This document shows positions 10,521-19,657 of a stretch of 64,000 nt of DNA, piece after piece. The notes below the pieces were generated by a model that did not search any database, was not told where the DNA came from, and worked only from the letters and a program-made list of their open reading frames with translations. The DNA is taken from positions 122,755,444-122,819,443 of the forward strand of contig OX375876.1 in the NCBI GenBank assembly GCA_947359465.1, read 5' to 3'. The stretch comes from Metellina segmentata. Lineage: Eukaryota > Arthropoda > Arachnida > Araneae > Tetragnathidae. Position 1 is the first letter of the stretch. Every line of letters begins with the position of its first letter. Position numbers and translations under genes: made by a program.

Positions 10521-10597
10521 AGCATTTTTTTTCTGAAAAACATGCAGTGTCCAAATATTATTTGTCCATATAGTGTTTAACGTTTGACCTGAAACGT

Positions 10598-10725
10598 GGA
10601 GCTTGGCTCATGTTAAATCTATCCAGGCCTCAAATGCCTTCACGTTGGTGTGGAAGTTTGGAGTGTGGGATGTCAGCTCAGGTATTGACCTCGTGATCGT
10701 GGTTCAAGTGTCGTGTTGAAACATT
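10598..10725 (+). mobile_element. SINE-A body fragment
   Basis: Contains CTTCACGTTGGTGTGGAAGT, GTCAGCTCAGGT and GTGGTTCAAG in family order. The tRNA head and the 3' end are missing. Ancient fragment next to the Tc1 relic. Confidence 0.7.
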
Positions 10726-11192
10726 GTGCCTATTCATCGATTTGACAGAAGAAACAATTTATTCAGCACCTACTGGTGTTTCCTGTTTCTTGAAGACAAA
10801 ATGTTAGAGAAGGATTTCCATCAACAAGAGCAACACAGAAATGTTTACCATCCTGATGGCTAACCAACCGCGAAATCCTTTCTCTTTATCACTTTATTGA
10901 ATCTTCAAATAACCATCTTTAAATTACTTCGGTGACAAGCAAACAAATCTTAGGAAATGAAATGTGTAGGTTTTAAGCTTTTACAGTTTCATATTTTGAA
11001 AGAAATTGAGTCTATTGTTCAAAAGTCGAAACAGTAGCTGTCGGCTTCTCTGAGCATCTTGGAAGCTTCATCTATCGCTGTAAATAAATGACTTTTTTAT
11101 TCAAAAGCGTTTGAGAAAGGTATCGCAGTGTGTTTCCTTTAGTCTATGAACGTTGCTATTTTTATACGATCTCATCCATGAAATCTTACCTT
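10726..11192. other. Unassigned spacer
   Basis: No gene or element recognised. Confidence 0.4.
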
Positions 11193-11912
11193 TTAAGGGG
11201 GTCCTGGACACAAAAATCGTCAAATTTTCGAATTTTTTTTATTATTATTTTAAGAAATTTTCTGTTTTTCTGCTTAAAATGACGTCTAAATCATGTCTCT
11301 ATCTTAATTAGAACTAGAGATATAATAATTTTTGTGGTGCGTTGTTTTGAAAATCTAACACTCTTGACAGTTGTTGTCATGGCAACAACATCTGTTTTTA
11401 AAACTTGAAATGCATTTTTCTCCATGATACTTTTTTTCAAGATTTCCTGTATTCAAATTGCTATAAGTCGAAAACCGATAAAGTTTAAGGGTTGAAATTT
11501 GGAATATATCTTTTTCAAACATTATACTTTAATTTTGATTCATCAAATTTGAAACAAATATTTACTTTTAAAAATATGACTTAAAAAAATAACTTAAAAT
11601 TTAAAAAAATTTTCATTTAAATATTTTTTATTTTTTATTAAATAATATTTTTTAAATTGCTGAATCAAAATTAAAGTTTATAAGTTTGTGAATAATTTAC
11701 TGCAAGAATTTTGAAAATTGATCGAGAATATATTAAATTTTAGCAATTTAAAATGACCCCTCAGTTTTTCAAAAAAATTTAATTTAAAATTTTTAAAAAA
11801 CTTTTGGAAAATTTTTGTGTTGTGATTTTGCTTATTAGTTAAATGGGTAATCAGTACAAAAAAATTCAAAATTCAAAATTAATTAATAAAAATGTGTCCC
11901 GGATCCCCTTAA
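11193..11912. mobile_element. TTAA-flanked non-autonomous element with foldback core
   Basis: TTAAGGGGGTCCTGGACACA at 11193 is mirrored by TGTGTCCCGGATCCCCTTAA ending at 11912, giving TIRs inside TTAA target sites. TTAA duplications are typical of the piggyBac superfamily, though other superfamilies also use TTAA. Interior DNA is very AT-rich without coding. It holds a second inverted pair (ACTTTAATTTTGATTCA at about 11527 and its complement at about 11661). A further GGACCCCCTTAA end occurs at 12007-12018. Confidence 0.75.
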
Positions 11913-12170
11913 TATCTCATTAGAGGCTTTCCCTAGCTTCGGCTAATCCGCTGTGGGTTTTCAGTAACTCGGTACGGAGGGGTCTGCTTCCATTCGAAGG
12001 AAGGAAGGACCCCCTTAATAAAAGAAAATATTTTTACTTTTTCTCTGTTCTGCAGGAAAACTCAAAAAATAGGACGAAGAAAATTCCGTGAGCAATTATT
12101 GTCCAGAAGGTTACATGGAATTGTCATAAGAAGAGTTCGCAAACAAAAATGATGAACTCAAACTACTAGA
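11913..12170. other. Spacer with an extra TTAA-type end
   Basis: Contains GGACCCCCTTAA at 12007-12018, matching the outer TIR sequence of the preceding element. The element may therefore have an alternative or duplicated right end. Otherwise nothing recognised. Confidence 0.5.
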
Positions 12171-12425
12171 GTTATGGATTAGCAACCGAAGGGCAGAGAG
12201 TTCAATACTTGGATCAAACAAATACCGTCGTGCCAGTTGGTGCACTTTAAATCTCGTGGCCTCAAATGTCTTCACGTGGTATGGAAGTTTGGAGAGTGTG
12301 GTGCCAGCTTAGGTGTGGACTCGTCATTTGAACGTGTCTCAAAATTACGTGTTGTTGTCCTCGGGATTGATCCCGGACTGTCGCCAATGGCCCGTTGTGT
12401 TGCTCTGGTGTGACAACTTTAATTG
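12171..12425 (+). mobile_element. SINE-A copy, diverged
   Basis: A weak head (GAGTTCAATAC as B box) is followed by the standard body: CCAGTTGGTGCACTTTAAAT, GGTATGGAAGTTTGGAGAGT, CTCGGGATTGATCCCGGACT, CAATGGCCCGTTGTGTTGCT. Part of the CCTCGGATCTTTCCC region is deleted. Confidence 0.8.
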
Positions 12426-12454
12426 AATATCTACCATCTATCTACATCTATTTT

Positions 12455-12802
12455 CCTGCTTAATTACGGTATAGTGGTTGAGGTGTTAGCCTCTAGATCG
12501 GAAGGTTCCTGGTTCGAATCCGGGTCCGGGCATGGATGTTTGTAAACGTATGGTGTAGAGGCGGCTGGTGCACCTTAAATCTGTCGTGGCCGAAAGTCCT
12601 CACGTTGGGTTGGCGTGGTAGTTTGGAGAGTGGGGTGCCAGCTCAGGTGTTCCTTCGTCATCTTACCGTGGTTCAAAATGACGAGGTGTTGTCCTCGGAT
12701 CTCTCCCTTAAGGGACTGAACCCGGACCGTCGTCAATAGCCCGTTGTGTTGCTCTTGTATGACGTTAACTAAAATTACCATTACCATTACCTGCTTAATT
12801 AC
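12455..12802 (+). mobile_element. SINE-A, near full length, 13-bp TSD
   Basis: The copy at 12468-12789 is flanked by CCTGCTTAATTAC at 12455-12467 and 12790-12802. The head shows box A-like TATAGTGGTTGAGGTGTTAG and box B GGTTCGAATCC. The tail ends in ACTAAAATTACCATTACC, a short ATTACC-type repeat rather than poly(A). Good reference copy for the family. Confidence 0.95.
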
Positions 12803-12830
12803 AATTTCTTACCGTAATGTTAATTAATTA

Positions 12831-13092
12831 TCTTCACACTAGAGCAATGTAATGAGCTATCGTCGACGGCCTGGAATCAATTCCCAAGGGAAAGATTTGA
12901 GGTCAATATAATGTAATTTTGAGCCACGGTCAGATGAAGAGGTCAACACCCTAACTGGCACTCCAGTGTTCGCATATCCACACTATACCAATTTGAGGAC
13001 ATTCGAGGCCATGATGGATTTAGCGTGCTCCAACCCCCATGTACACGACGTCTTTGGTTAGATCGAGATTCGAACTCGCAACCCTCCGATAG
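12831..13092 (-). mobile_element. SINE-A copy, old
   Basis: Minus-strand copy with all landmarks but heavy divergence: CACTAGAGCAATGTAATGAG, GAGCCACGGTCAGATGA, GGCACTCCAGTGTTCG and, in the head, GAGATTCGAACTCGCAACC. No clear TSD. Confidence 0.75.
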
Positions 13093-13102
13093 CTCCTTCT
13101 TT

Positions 13103-13387
13103 AATCAGTCACGGATCACGTTGGGTTGGCATGGAAGTTTGGAGAGTGGGGTGCCAGCTCAGGTGTTGATTCGTCATCTGACCGTGGTTCAAAATTACGA
13201 GGTGTTGTCCTCGGACCTTTCCCTTAAGGGACTGATCCCGGACCGTCGTCAATAGCCCGTTGTGTTGCTCCAGTACGACGTTAACTAAAATTACCAATAC
13301 CAATTAATCAGTCACGGTAATGGTAATGGTAATTTTAGTTAACGTCGTACTAGAGCAACACAACGGGCTATAAATAATCAGTCACGG
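13103..13387. mobile_element. Two SINE-A pieces, opposite orientation, three TSD copies
   Basis: AATCAGTCACGG occurs exactly at 13103-13114, 13306-13317 and 13376-13387. Between the first two is a 5'-truncated plus-strand SINE-A (13115-13305). Between the second and third is a short minus-strand SINE-A 3' end (13318-13375, starting TAATGGTAATGG). This is two insertions at one site, or an aberrant single event that copied the target repeat twice. Confidence 0.9.
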
Positions 13388-13465
13388 AAGGAGTCTTCCG
13401 TGCAGAGTTCTAGTAATATTATGCAAATCCTAGCTCAAATTATTCATAAAGTTTGAATCGAAATT

Positions 13466-13807
13466 GAAATAATAATTGGTAATTTTTAGTTAACGTCGTA
13501 CTGGAGCAACACAACGGGCTATTAACGACGGTCCGGGATCAATCTCTTAAGGGAAAGATCCGAGGACAACACCTCGTAATTTTGAACCACGGTCAGATGA
13601 CGAGGCAACACCTGAGCTGGCACCCCACTCTACAAACTTCCATACCAACCCAACGTGAGGACTTTCGGCCACGAGAGATTTAAGGTGCACCAGCCGCCTC
13701 TACACCATACGCTTACAAACATCCTTGCCTGGACCCGGATTCGAACCTTCTGATCTTGAGGCTAACACCTTAACCACTATACCGGTTGGTCGGCACGACG
13801 AAATAAT
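13466..13807 (-). mobile_element. SINE-A, full length, 8-bp TSD
   Basis: The copy spans about 13477-13794 in minus orientation. GAAATAAT at 13466-13473 and 13800-13807 is a plausible but short and slightly displaced target duplication. The B box region has a small deletion beside GATTCGAACC. Body landmarks are well conserved. Confidence 0.85.
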
Positions 13808-14660
13808 CTCGTAGTAATTGATTTTATTCATTTTTCTCCCGTTGTTGCCATTCGAAAATAAATCAATAACGTCAATATTTGTGCCACATACGTTAGTAAA
13901 ATACAGAGACAGGTTATAAGTGTTAGCCACAAGGTCCACATGACTGCTCTGGTGTTATACAACATATATCTATATATAGCCACATATTCAACGTGTACTA
14001 AATGGCAAGTTTTAAACATTTTGTCCCTTTTAGAGGTTTAAAGGCAATTCCAGCAGCTTGTTATATTGAATTCAAAGAGAGAGAACACTTTATAGTAAAT
14101 AATTAAATAACTGTTCTCTCAGAACAATAGTGCGGAAGAACTTTTTCCGCAAGAATTCGACATGGTTAGTATACTATAGTTCATGCGAAAATAAATAGTA
14201 ATGAAATTTAAATGAGAGATGCAACAAAAAATAAAAGCACAGTACCATACGAACTTCGTGTAACAAAGGTTTTTAGTTTGTTTTTCGAAACTAAATCTCC
14301 ATAAAGCACACGCCAACGAAAAAGAATCTTCTGGGAAATGGATATTTAAATTGCTTCCTTTTTACTCCGTAATTTTACATGGATTGTTATCATTTCCACT
14401 CTACTGAATCAGCTCTCGCTTACTGTCGTTATTAGGATTTTATAATGTCTGGTCCTGATCAAAAGTTTCTTTCTATATAAAAATGTCTCATTCGCATCTG
14501 TTTTGATTGAAACTAAAAATGAAAGATGTTACATGCAGTAACAGTAGAATAAACACTTTTTTAACTTTCTGACTTCATCGAATAAAGATTTTTGTTGGAA
14601 TTTCATGCGTCATAAATAACAATGTTTAAGTTGTAAATAGTAAATGTTCATTAGAATATT
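13808..14660. other. Unassigned AT-rich spacer
   Basis: No repeat family or gene recognised. Short open frames on the minus strand (for example 14119-14316) lack motifs. Confidence 0.4.
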
Positions 14661-14820
14661 GTGGCCATGATAACCCAGTTGGTAGATTACCGAATTAGCT
14701 ACCGGAGCTAAGAGCGGATTCTGGTTTAACGTTTACCGTTCGCTGCCGTAACCGATAGCAACGATGATGAGATGGAGGGGAAAACCACTGACGGCGATTA
14801 CCATTCAGGCTTCTGTGGCA
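14661..14820 (+). repeat. Weak tRNA-like SINE head
   Basis: GATAACCCAGTTGGTAGATTA resembles the box A region of the copy at 7735. The following sequence does not match the SINE-A body. It may be an older SINE or a chance match. Confidence 0.3.
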
Positions 14821-15043
14821 GGTAGGTATTTCAATTAACGTCGCACTGGAAGAAATCTATTGGCGACGGTCCGGAATCAAACCCAAAGAAAAAAACCGAA
14901 GACAACACAACTTAATTTTGAAGCACGGTTTGATGACGAAATCACACCTCAGCCGGCACCCCACTCTGCAGACTTCCACACCACACCAATATTAGGACCC
15001 TTGAGACCACGACAGATTTAACTTAAAGCAGTCCCCTTTGTAT
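14821..15043 (-). mobile_element. SINE-A, old, cut by a hAT MITE
   Basis: Minus-strand SINE-A from TCAATTAACGTCGCACTGG to CGACAGATTTAACTTAAAGC. It stops at the left target duplication of the MITE that starts at 15044. Strongly diverged, so it predates the MITE. Confidence 0.75.
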
Positions 15044-15636
15044 TAGTGATGCGACATCGACAGCAAAACATCAATGTTTTGAAACATCGATGTTTTTCAA
15101 ATTCAGTGTATTTAAACTTTTCCCCCCATTTCTTAAAACTGGTTTAGCAACTAGTGATGCTACATCGACAGCAAAACATCGATGTTTTGAAACTTCGATG
15201 TTCAAAATTAAAACATCGATGTTGATAATACATCGCTTCCAAACCATCGATGTTTTTAAAATTCAGTGTATTTAAACTTTTTTCCCTATTTCTTAAAACT
15301 AGTTTAGCAACTAGTGATGCGACATCGGATACAATACATCGATGTTTTTTTTATAAAACATCAATGTTTTGAAGACATCGACATCGATGTCGCAACCCTT
15401 CAACTTTGGTCTAAAAGTTATGTTCAATTTGCTGTTTATGAAAATGATGTTACTTGGTTATTTTTTAAATTTTTATAACGGTACTTTTTTTCATTTAAAA
15501 ATAAAACATCGACAAGTATAAACATAGATGTTACAAAAACATCGACTCCAATACATCAATGTTAAAAACATCGATGTTTTTTTAAACATCGATGTTTTGA
15601 AAACATCGACATCAATGTCGCATTCCTACTTTGTAT
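15036..15636. mobile_element. hAT-type MITE 1, 8-bp TSD
   Basis: Element 15044-15628 (585 bp). TIRs are TAGTGATGCGACATCGA and the complement of TCAATGTCGCATTCCTA. The exact 8-bp duplication CTTTGTAT lies at 15036-15043 and 15629-15636. An 8-bp TSD with TAG-starting ends fits the hAT superfamily. There is no transposase. The interior reiterates ACATCGATGTTTT words and internal copies of the end (about 15149 and 15310). A sister copy lies at 39444-40092. Confidence 0.9.
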
Positions 15637-16080
15637 ACGACGGTCCTATGTTGGATTGGAATGCTTTTGTAGTATAGCACCCTTCTACTAACGATCTTCC
15701 TCATATATTCAGAAATCGACTGATGCAAGTTTGATTACCTACTAGACGAAGCAGCACTGTACTAGTTTTCCAGATTACGACCAGAACAATTTCTAGTTGG
15801 AGCAGCTGCTCGTGGTGATGTATGCGACACATAATCCCGGTCTCTGTATCATAATACAATCCGAGGCGCACCAAATATCCCACATGCTATTTGTGGCGAA
15901 TCCTTCTCTACTGAACTACTTTCATTGGTGCCACAGTACTACCAAGAATAGACACCACAAAATCCTTAAAATGTGGAATTTATCAACTCCAATATTGATT
16001 GTAGTAGTGAGTAGGATTGACTGTGAGTAGGATTGCAACTTTTTCTGAGACAATTCCGGGGCATACTGACTTAAACTGAA
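15637..16080. other. Spacer upstream of a Tc1 fragment
   Basis: Unassigned. The end near 16081 resembles sequence flanking another Tc1 copy at 33340-33370, so part of this may belong to the same element. Confidence 0.35.
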
Positions 16081-16590
16081 ATATATATGCACTACCCTAC
16101 AATAATGGACCGGACGCCAGCGGATTTGCATAAAATTCGACTGCTTGTTTGGGGGTGTTTTTCGTGGTATGGCCTGGGACCTTTGCATGTTGTTCCTGGT
16201 CAATTGAACGCCGACGTCTACATGAACATTTTGGACAATCAGGTTCTTCCTACGTTCTGGCAATTTGATGGAATGGACGAATGTTACTTCCATGACAACA
16301 ACACTGCAGCCTCTGTCAAGCAGTGGTATAAAGATATGGATGTAAAACGTCTTCCCTGGCCTACTCATAGTCCCGACCTAAAGCCCATAGAACATTTGTG
16401 GAACGAGTGAGAACATTTGTGAACGACGCTAACGGACCAGGGAACCATGTCCGAGCTGATATAGCTGAGTTGGTGACATTCTTGCAGCAGGAATGGACAC
16501 CAATTACCATAGCTGTATATCACAACTTCGTTGAAAGTATGGCGGCAAAGTGAAATGTTCCTGAAATGTTTTATATCCCCTGAAATGTTT
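16081..16590 (+). pseudogene. Tc1-like transposase C-terminal fragment, copy 1
   Basis: An open stretch from about 16087 to 16410 encodes [18 protein letters not shown], then [20 protein letters not shown], then [17 protein letters not shown] and a stop. The second catalytic Asp and the Glu of the DDE triad are recognisable; a few residues around PCH are deleted. The N-terminal helix-turn-helix half is missing. After the stop, homology to the C-terminus continues in another frame to about 16550. Related copies: 32835-33370 (minus) and 45335-45575 (plus). Confidence 0.8.
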
Positions 16591-16750
16591 AATTTGTAAA
16601 GTGTATTTCCCGGCTCTAAAACTCCTACGTAAGGCAAACTTTACAGCTGAAAGCCTGACAGGTGAACATTTGTCTGCGTACGGCGTCCTATCTAATCCAA
16701 TTTCCTACTAGCTTCCATCAATAAACATTTTCCCATTTTTTATCCCATTT

Positions 16751-17020
16751 ATAAAAGTTTCACGATCGGAAGGTCCCCGGTTCGAATCCGGGTTCGGCCA
16801 TGGATGTTTGTAAGCGTATACCAGCTCACGTGTTGCTTCGTCATCTGAACATGGTTCAAAATTACGAAGCATAAATTGTTAGGGGCAATGATGGTCCTCC
16901 CACTGGGTGCTCCTTCACAAGTGGCGATCACTTCCGGCCTTGTAGTGGCCAATGACTTAGGTCAAATGTGGCCGCCATTAGGAAAAAAATAAATAAATAA
17001 AAAATAAATAAAAGTTTCAC
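16751..17020 (+). mobile_element. Chimeric SINE with A-rich tail, 13-bp TSD
   Basis: The insertion 16764-17007 is flanked by ATAAAAGTTTCAC at 16751-16763 and 17008-17020. It begins with the SINE-A B-box part (CGGTTCGAATCCGGGTTCGG), skips about 115 bp of the body, and keeps TCATCTGAACATGGTTCAAA. It then switches to unrelated sequence ending GGCCGCCATTAGG plus an AAATAAAT-type tail. Other SINE-A copies end in ATTACC repeats. Box A is missing through 5' truncation. Confidence 0.85.
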
Positions 17021-17906
17021 ATCCTTTCTTAAAAGGCCTAATGGCGCTCGTGCTCACTGTAGGAATATTTGGGGAAATAGAAAGACGTTGAGAAGCAAGA
17101 GTGAAGAGTAAGCTGCTACAAAAATTGCTGACTAAACAATTTCTTAAGCAAGTATTTGTCCACTGGACCATACACGCACATTCACTACACTGATGGATTG
17201 AAGCAAGACGTTCATGTTGTGAATAGAAAGCTACAACTAATCAAACTAAACACAACAGGTGTGTAACAAACAAATGTGAGCATGATGTATTTGCGGGCTC
17301 CTCCGACTTAAAACAAAATGTTTGATTCCACATCATCTTGTTTAGTTGAACATGGACATAGCGAGGTTAACGACTCTTAACGCGAAAAAAAGAACTGGTT
17401 TAAGAGAGTTGCCCCCTTCTTATGAGCTACTACTTTTAACTTTAATGATTTTATTGATATTAGTTACTTGCAATAGTAAACAGTTGGTGTGTTTATATGC
17501 ACTTTATATTTTTTGTTATTTTATTTCAATAAATATAGCTTGGAATTTTAGCTTAAAATTTAATTTCTTAATCAGCTTTTTGAAATCATAAAATTACACA
17601 CATGCTTGAAGATTTTTGTGAAATTCAAAAATGATAGGCACAGCTGCACTTGCAAATGTTGATATAGAGTTTTCCAGGGAGAGAGACGAAGAAAATTGTA
17701 TTTGAAAATTGGTCGCTGAGTCAAGAAAGTTTCGATCCTTATACTCTAATCTAAAAACCTCTGACAGAAAAAGAGAAACTGGCAATTGAGCAATCAAGGC
17801 CTTGTACCAGCTCTAGCTTTTGTGGATTACACGTTAAGTACGTATCCAGGAATTCATATCTCGTACGAAATCTTATTATGTGCAGCCGATTCAAACTTCA
17901 AGATAG
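17021..17906. other. Unassigned AT-rich spacer
   Basis: AT-rich with hydrophobic short open frames (for example 17346-17591 plus) that carry no recognised motif. Confidence 0.4.
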
Positions 17907-18068
17907 TTGAATTAACGCCAGAGTGGAGCAACAGAACGGGCTATAAACTATAAAGATCCGAGGATCACAGCTCCTAATTTTGAGCGACGGTCAGAAGACG
18001 AGATCAGCACTTGAGCAGGCACCTCACTTTAAAAAACTTCCACACCACGTCAATGTGACCTCAGAAGT
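17907..18068 (-). mobile_element. SINE-A fragment, old
   Basis: Matches the 3' half of SINE-A in minus orientation: AGAGTGGAGCAACAGAACGG, AAAGATCCGAGGATCACAG, GAGCGACGGTCAGAAGACG. Internal deletion present. No TSD found. Confidence 0.65.
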
Positions 18069-18255
18069 CTGAGAAATCTGGAAGATGGAAATCTGAACAG
18101 AAAAGAAAATGTCTGCTGACGCGAAAATAGATTTAAACATAAAAAATTGGAAGGTTGTGTCAGACAAAACCCGTAGTGTTGACATGAATACTGTGTTTTG
18201 ATGTTGGATTGTGGAATGAATAAAGCAGATATATGAAATTTGAAAGATTGCTTAC

Positions 18256-18450
18256 TGTAAACTAGCTGAATAGCCTGGCGTTGCTCGGGTTTCAAATATG
18301 ACCGCGACAGCTAAAATATGACCGCGACATTTCCCTGCGTAAACTCAAATATACATACCCTATAGAACGTATTTCCTACCGCGACAGCTAAAATATGATT
18401 GCGACATTTCCCAGTGTTAACTACACAAACCCTGTAGAACGTGTTTCCTT
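18256..18450. repeat. Dispersed repeat end plus a two-copy tandem of about 75 bp
   Basis: AGCCTGGCGTTGCTCGGGTTT near 18272 resembles the ends at 6613 and 50687. It is followed by a tandem pair beginning CCGCGACAGCTAAAATATGA at 18302 and 18379, each running into TAGAACGT.TTTCCT. Confidence 0.7.
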
Positions 18451-18569
18451 GTCTATGTTCATTTATTGCAGGAAAACAAACTTTATATTTTAAAATTAGG
18501 GATTATAGGGGCACTTTTCATGACTACAGATTGGTCTGAAAACAGGAAAGATAGATGTTTTCCGCAGTG

Positions 18570-19657
18570 TTCTAAAGCAGTGGTACCCAACCCCCGGGCC
18601 GCGGACCGGTACCGGTTGGTGGATCAAATGGTTCCGGGCCGCCGAAGGAACATTAAATTATTTCCATTTTATTTACTATGGTGTATTTCTCTCGGGTTTG
18701 TGCGGTTCTTATCTATGAAACGACCACTCAAATTAGGAGGCGGTAAATCAGAATTTGAAATTTGTTCTGTTACTAGAGCTTCGATTATGATTTCTGAATT
18801 CTGTATGTCTCTATTTTCCAATTTTGACAAATGTGACAGCTGTTTTCAAGTTGGCAGACAAAGTAGCTGCATTTAAAGCCAAACTGAAGTTGTGGGGACG
18901 GCGCGTGAACAGAGGCATTTTGGACATGTTTCAGACATTAGCGGGGATTTTAGGCGAGACTGAGCCTAAACATTCATTCTCCCAGTTGGTGCACACTCAC
19001 TTGCCTTTGCTTTTAAAAGAGTTCGAGCGCTACTTCCCAACCACAAAAGACCCACGAACTTGTAAGGAATGGATCCGCGACCCATTTGTCTACAAATCAG
19101 GCGAATCTAGCATGTCTGTGCCAGGAGAAGATCAACTGCTGGAGATTGCAAATGAAGGCGGCCTTAAAACTACGTTCGAGACAACTTTACCGGTGTTCTG
19201 GATTAAAGTCATGGCGGAATACTCTGAGATTGCCACCACAGCACTTAAATCCCTATAGCCATTTCCGACAACCTATCTGTGTGAAGCGAGGTTTTCTGCA
19301 GTGACAGCAACCAAAATAAAACAACGGAATAAACTGGACCTAAGCAACACACTTCGGGTGTCATTGTATGCTATTACCCCCAGATGAAACCATTTCGTAG
19401 CAAAGAAACAAGCTCAGGGTTCTCATTGATTTAGCGTTCTAGTGAGTTAAAATGTTAAATCACTTTATATTCATTTTTTGGTGTAACTGCATTTTATTTT
19501 GAAGGCTTGTTTAAATACAATTCAATTAAAATTATTAAATCAAAACAATCTCAAATATAAACAATCAACGTCCCCCCTCAGCGGGCCGTGTTAAAATTAT
19601 CAAACGTTGATCCGGTCCGCGGCGGCGATAAAAAGGTTGGTGAGCACTGTTCTAAAG
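18570..19657 (+). mobile_element. hAT element (family B), deletion derivative, 8-bp TSD
   Basis: Element 18578-19649 with exact 8-bp duplication TTCTAAAG at 18570-18577 and 19650-19657. Ends are CAGTGGTACCCAACCCCCGG and the complement of CCAACC-like GGTTGGTGAGCACTG, typical hAT termini. Interior contains only the C-terminal part of a ZBED5-like hAT transposase. Sister copies lie at 42678-43737 and 50976-51934, both in the opposite orientation. Confidence 0.95.
18824..19390 (+). pseudogene. hAT transposase C-terminal remnant (family B)
   Basis: The frame opens at 18824 and reads AVFKLADKVAAFKAKLKLWG, then LVHTHLPLLLKEFERYF, EWIRDPFV and LPVFWIKVMAEYSEIATTAL. It meets a TAG at 19256 and continues in the same frame with PFPTTYLCEARFSAVTATK. 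This is the hAT dimerisation-region signature shared by ZBED5-like proteins. The BED zinc finger and catalytic core are absent, so the product could not transpose. Confidence 0.85.

Larger units (their letters stand above)
9555..10570 (+). mobile_element. Tc1-like element relic with SINE inserted
   Basis: The ends are inverted repeats: TATGGACAAAAGTATTTGG then ACACTG at 9555-9579, matched by the reverse complement of 10545-10570 with few differences. Interior coding is only the C-terminal half of a Tc1-family (DDE/mariner) transposase. A SINE-A copy in minus orientation sits at 9594-9920. The N-terminal DNA-binding domain and first catalytic Asp are absent. Non-functional. Confidence 0.85.

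Noticed and set aside
12470..12540. A functional tRNA gene
   Set aside because: Box A and box B are present, but the acceptor stem and anticodon arm do not fold as a tRNA and the sequence is the head of SINE-A repeated about 20 times.
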